Source of the DNA: Opitutales bacterium UBA2995 | Lineage (GTDB): Bacteria > Verrucomicrobiota > Verrucomicrobiia > Opitutales > UBA2995 | Direction: 5' to 3' | Assembly: GCA_002346535.1 (NCBI GenBank) | Contig: DDZZ01000033.1 | Coordinates: forward strand, 1 to 64,000 | Length of the DNA: 64,000 nucleotides | Shown here: piece after piece, positions 61,869-64,000 of the stretch | Layout: each line of letters starts with the position of its first letter | Numbering within the stretch: the stretch's first letter is position 1 | Translations under genes and position numbers: made by a program | The notes under the pieces: model-generated | What the model saw: the letters and a program-made list of their open reading frames with translations, nothing else | Databases searched by the model: none | Told to the model about the DNA's origin: nothing

Positions 61869-62666
61869 ATGCCTGTTTATCTCCAATATTACTTCTGGCT
61901 GATTGCCGCCTCCCTTTCATGTTTTTTATTGGAGCGCCTACATCCCTGGCGCAAACAGCAGAAAGTGTTGAGAAAGGGTATTTGGCAGGATCTATTCTGG
62001 CTGGCTTTCAACGGGCACTTCTTCGGCCTGCTTTTTGCAATCGTAGCCGGCAAACTAGTTATTGGATTGAATTCGGTCCTCTACAGTTGGGGTTGGCCGG
62101 TTCCACAGGATATCGTTCTTTTGATAGCAGCTCCCCTGTGGGTTCAATTTATAGTATTTTTCCTGCTAAAGGATTTCGTGGAATGGAATATTCATCGCAT
62201 GCTCCACAACGTACCTTGGCTCTGGGAATTCCACAAATTGCATCACAGCATTCGCGAACTCGATTGGTTAGGAAACTTCCGCTTCCATTGGGGAGAAGTC
62301 ATTGTTTACAAAACGCTTTCCTACCTGCCACTGATCATCCTGGGAGTGGATGCAACGGTGCTGCTCATCATCGCGGTATTGTGGACCTTCATGCTCAACC
62401 TCAATCATTCCAACATCAAATTCAATTGGGGACCCCTCCGTTACATCCTCAATTCTTCCGCTATGCACGTCTGGCACCACGACGAAGAGCTGCATGGCAA
62501 AGGGGGTCAAAACTTCGGTCAAGTCCTCAGCATCTGGGACTGGCTCTTCAAAACCGCCTACTGGCCTGAGGATGAACAACAGCCTAAACAGCTCGGTTTC
62601 GCAAACCAGAGTCGTTATCCCAAGGGACTAATCCGTCGCCTCCTTTATCCTTTTTGGAAAAAATGA
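61869..62666 (+). CDS. Sterol desaturase / fatty acid hydroxylase family protein
   Basis: 265-residue membrane di-iron oxygenase. Four or so hydrophobic helices, with His clusters HRMLHNVP, EFHKLHHSIREL, and MHVWHHDEELHG, the HxxxH, HxxHH and HxxHH-like boxes that bind the two irons. I start at MPVYLQYYF; the longer frame overlaps mpl antisense. Substrates in the family include sterols, fatty acids, carotenoids and sphingoid bases; here it is unknown. Confidence 0.88.
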   Translation: MPVYLQYYFWLIAASLSCFLLERLHPWRKQQKVLRKGIWQDLFWLAFNGHFFGLLFAIVAGKLVIGLNSVLYSWGWPVPQDIVLLIAAPLWVQFIVFFLLKDFVEWNIHRMLHNVPWLWEFHKLHHSIRELDWLGNFRFHWGEVIVYKTLSYLPLIILGVDATVLLIIAVLWTFMLNLNHSNIKFNWGPLRYILNSSAMHVWHHDEELHGKGGQNFGQVLSIWDWLFKTAYWPEDEQQPKQLGFANQSRYPKGLIRRLLYPFWKK

Positions 62667-62700
62667 TACACTCAATTGCGTTAGCAGAAAATAGTTCAAC

Positions 62701-63340
62701 TTATTTCAAATCGCTAACCTTAAACTCCTTTTTGTAAAACGTGGATGAAAGCAAAGCCGTTTTTTTGAATCTTCGCATCAATCTGGAGCCGATTTTCAGA
62801 TTATTTCAAAATAAATGCCCATGATTATCGAAAATCTGGCTCACATATGCCTGGGTCCCAACACCATCCCGTCCGTAAAGTAACGAACTATTAATCTCAA
62901 CACCTCACTAACAGGTAGTTCTCTATCTTCTTTGACCACTTGCCTAATTCTTTCACGGTCCATCGGCTTTTGGCTTTCCTTCGAGGTCGTGGATCCCATT
63001 AAAAACAGGATCTTCAGGAAGTCAAATAAGGCTCTTGGGGAGGTTTTTTCTTGCAGAACTTGGCCAAGGCTTCTTTTTGCCCAGAAGTTACCGGCAACTG
63101 CTTCGGCGTACTCACAGTATCGGTAGTCCTATAGATCCTCAACCAGACCGGCCCGCACAGGATTCAAGTCGATATAGGCCGCTATGGTCTTCAAACTGGC
63201 AGGCACCCCCTTCACCAAAACGCTCTTGAAACGCTCCGCCCACAGGGTACCGTAACGCTTGTGAGTCCGATTGTACCAAATGCTGAACCATTGCTTTAAC
63301 TCCTTTATAAAAAACGACAAATCGCCCATACGTGCCATGT
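62701..63340 (-). pseudogene. Decayed REP-associated tyrosine transposase
   Basis: In the minus strand, MARMGDLSFFIKELKQWFS and TLWAERFKSVLVKG, then AAYIDLNPVRAGLVEDL match the central part of RAYT/IS200-like transposases. TAG at 63131 (probably from AAG) interrupts it. The same frame then continues with DYRYCEYAEAVAG, through VRYFTDGMVLGPRHM to TGA. A second frame carries TQAYVSQIFDNHGHLF, a stop, and the family C-terminus. The N-terminal HUH and catalytic Tyr region is absent. No matching REP or inverted repeats were noticed around it. It cannot be active. Confidence 0.75.
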
Positions 63341-63501
63341 ATCACAGTTGCTTCGCCACAACCTCCTACCAACCAGCCAACAATACTATTAGCCTATCCC
63401 TTTTAAAAGAGGTAATTTTTGATTCGCAATTACTTTGGTGCTGACAGTTTAAAATTAACTATTAAGAATAGGCCCTATATCCTATGCCTTTCTAACCTTT
63501 C
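63341..63501. other. Intergenic region before the phosphatase gene
   Basis: About 160 bases, A/T-rich in the right part. I see no gene and no clear promoter. Confidence 0.4.
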
Positions 63502-63987
63502 GTGTCCGGAACTGTCTTATTTATATGCACTGGCAATACCTGTCGCAGCCCAATGGCGGAGCGATTGGTAAGACATGCATTGCAAGCTGAGAGAGCACCC
63601 CTAAATCAATTGCAGGTCAAATCGGCCGGTATTTCCGCGGATCATGGGTATAAGGCATCCGCAAATTCAGTGGCGGCCTTAAAAAAGGTGGGAATCGACC
63701 TAAATGACCACCAAACGACTCACTTAACGGAGTCCCTTTTGCAGGAAGCTGATTATATTTTCGGCATGACGCAGGGTCATTTGGATTCGATGAGTTACGT
63801 GCTCCGCGATTCCACAGATAATCGTTTCCATTTGATGCGAGGGTTTCTTGGAGCGGAAAATGACCTGGAAATTCCTGATCCTTTCGGCCGTGGTTTCAGC
63901 GACTACGAATTTACCCGTGATTCCATGGTAGAAGCCATTCCCAGCCTGATTGAATTTCTAAAATCCCAATATTCATATTCAAAATGA
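63502..63987 (+). CDS. Low-molecular-weight protein tyrosine phosphatase
   Basis: 161 residues. The P-loop CTGNTCRSPMAE (CX5R-type, C10) follows TVLFI, and the general-acid Asp is in LEIPDPFGRGFSDYE. Arsenate-reductase-like members share the fold, but the DPFG loop and the nearby aromatic residues favour a phosphotyrosine phosphatase. It may act on a bacterial tyrosine kinase of exopolysaccharide export. Starts with GTG. Its stop overlaps the next gene by four bases. Confidence 0.88.
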   Translation: MSGTVLFICTGNTCRSPMAERLVRHALQAERAPLNQLQVKSAGISADHGYKASANSVAALKKVGIDLNDHQTTHLTESLLQEADYIFGMTQGHLDSMSYVLRDSTDNRFHLMRGFLGAENDLEIPDPFGRGFSDYEFTRDSMVEAIPSLIEFLKSQYSYSK

Positions 63988-64000
63988 AAGTAAGTGTTGG
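63984..64000 (+). CDS. Start of a partial gene, possibly ribose-5-phosphate isomerase B
   Basis: Only five and a half codons are in the window: MKVSV and the first two bases of a Gly codon. The ATG overlaps the phosphatase stop. RpiB proteins commonly begin MKIAIGSDHAG, and an LMW-phosphatase/rpiB neighbourhood is seen in many bacteria, so rpiB is a plausible but unproven guess. Confidence 0.35.

Noticed and set aside
61835..62569. 244-codon open frame overlapping the fatty acid hydroxylase gene in another frame
   Set aside because: The overlapping gene has clear His boxes and membrane helices; the alternative frame is basic, low in structure and unlike any family.

Overview
The window reads as chromosomal DNA of a free-living, Gram-negative-type bacterium with moderate G+C and dense coding. 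LpxI (lipid A), Mpl (murein recycling), a lipobox protein, a Tat-type molybdoenzyme, a formylglycine-type sulfatase, a long purine-type PurF, L21/L27, ScpB and the shape of the decayed tyrosine transposase fit Verrucomicrobiota best, perhaps an Opitutae/Puniceicoccales-like marine lineage. That placement is an inference from gene families and was not tested by a search.

Layout. 0.1-7 kb: sulfatase; a two-gene aldehyde/isoquinoline-oxidoreductase-type molybdoenzyme (iorAB-like); a CPxCG zinc-ribbon protein; a spermidine-synthase-like protein; a deleted quinoprotein pseudogene; and an azurin with a clear terminator. 7.5-10.8 kb: tsaD and ffh diverge from each other, followed by a HAD phosphatase gene broken by one amber codon. 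10.9-20.5 kb: a seven-gene purine operon, purL-purM-purQ(SS)-purC-purF-purD-purN, which covers every step from PRPP to SAICAR except the PurE/PurK carboxylation. Its PurQ carries a C-terminal tandem of PurS-like domains. 21-24 kb: a GNAT gene overlaps a double-length Ddl made of two complete-looking D-Ala-D-Ala ligase units. 24.4-32.8 kb: recC-recB-recD, tightly coupled. 32.8-34.3 kb is a decay zone: a uracil-DNA glycosylase pseudogene, a small exported protein and a broken DUF5519-like gene.

34.4-42 kb: GNAT, phytanoyl-CoA-dioxygenase-like protein, amidohydrolase, rhomboid protease, TPR protein, sucCD and a glyoxalase. 42-45 kb: a small membrane protein, a YceI-like protein, a frameshifted methyltransferase, then rplU-rpmA with an intrinsic terminator. 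45-54.6 kb: Gfo/Idh oxidoreductase, pheA-scpB, ilvD, pgi, a recombinase remnant, a small lipoprotein, rsmI, ppx/gppA and sufE. 54.6-64 kb: an S9 peptidase fragment, tcdA, tatD, lpxI, an unassigned structured RNA candidate on the minus strand, a 46-residue membrane peptide, N-acetylglutamate synthase, mpl, a fatty-acid-hydroxylase-like protein, a decayed REP-associated tyrosine transposase, a low-molecular-weight tyrosine phosphatase, and the first codons of a gene that may be rpiB.

Two themes stand out. First, gene fusion by domain duplication occurs in central metabolism (PurQ-PurS-PurS and Ddl-Ddl). Second, there are many fresh pseudogenes between intact housekeeping genes, at least nine in 64 kb. 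Several differ from an open frame by a single base in a homopolymer or by one stop codon. This can mean relaxed selection or consensus errors in the assembly, and read data would separate the two. I found no tRNA, rRNA, CRISPR array or intact prophage.
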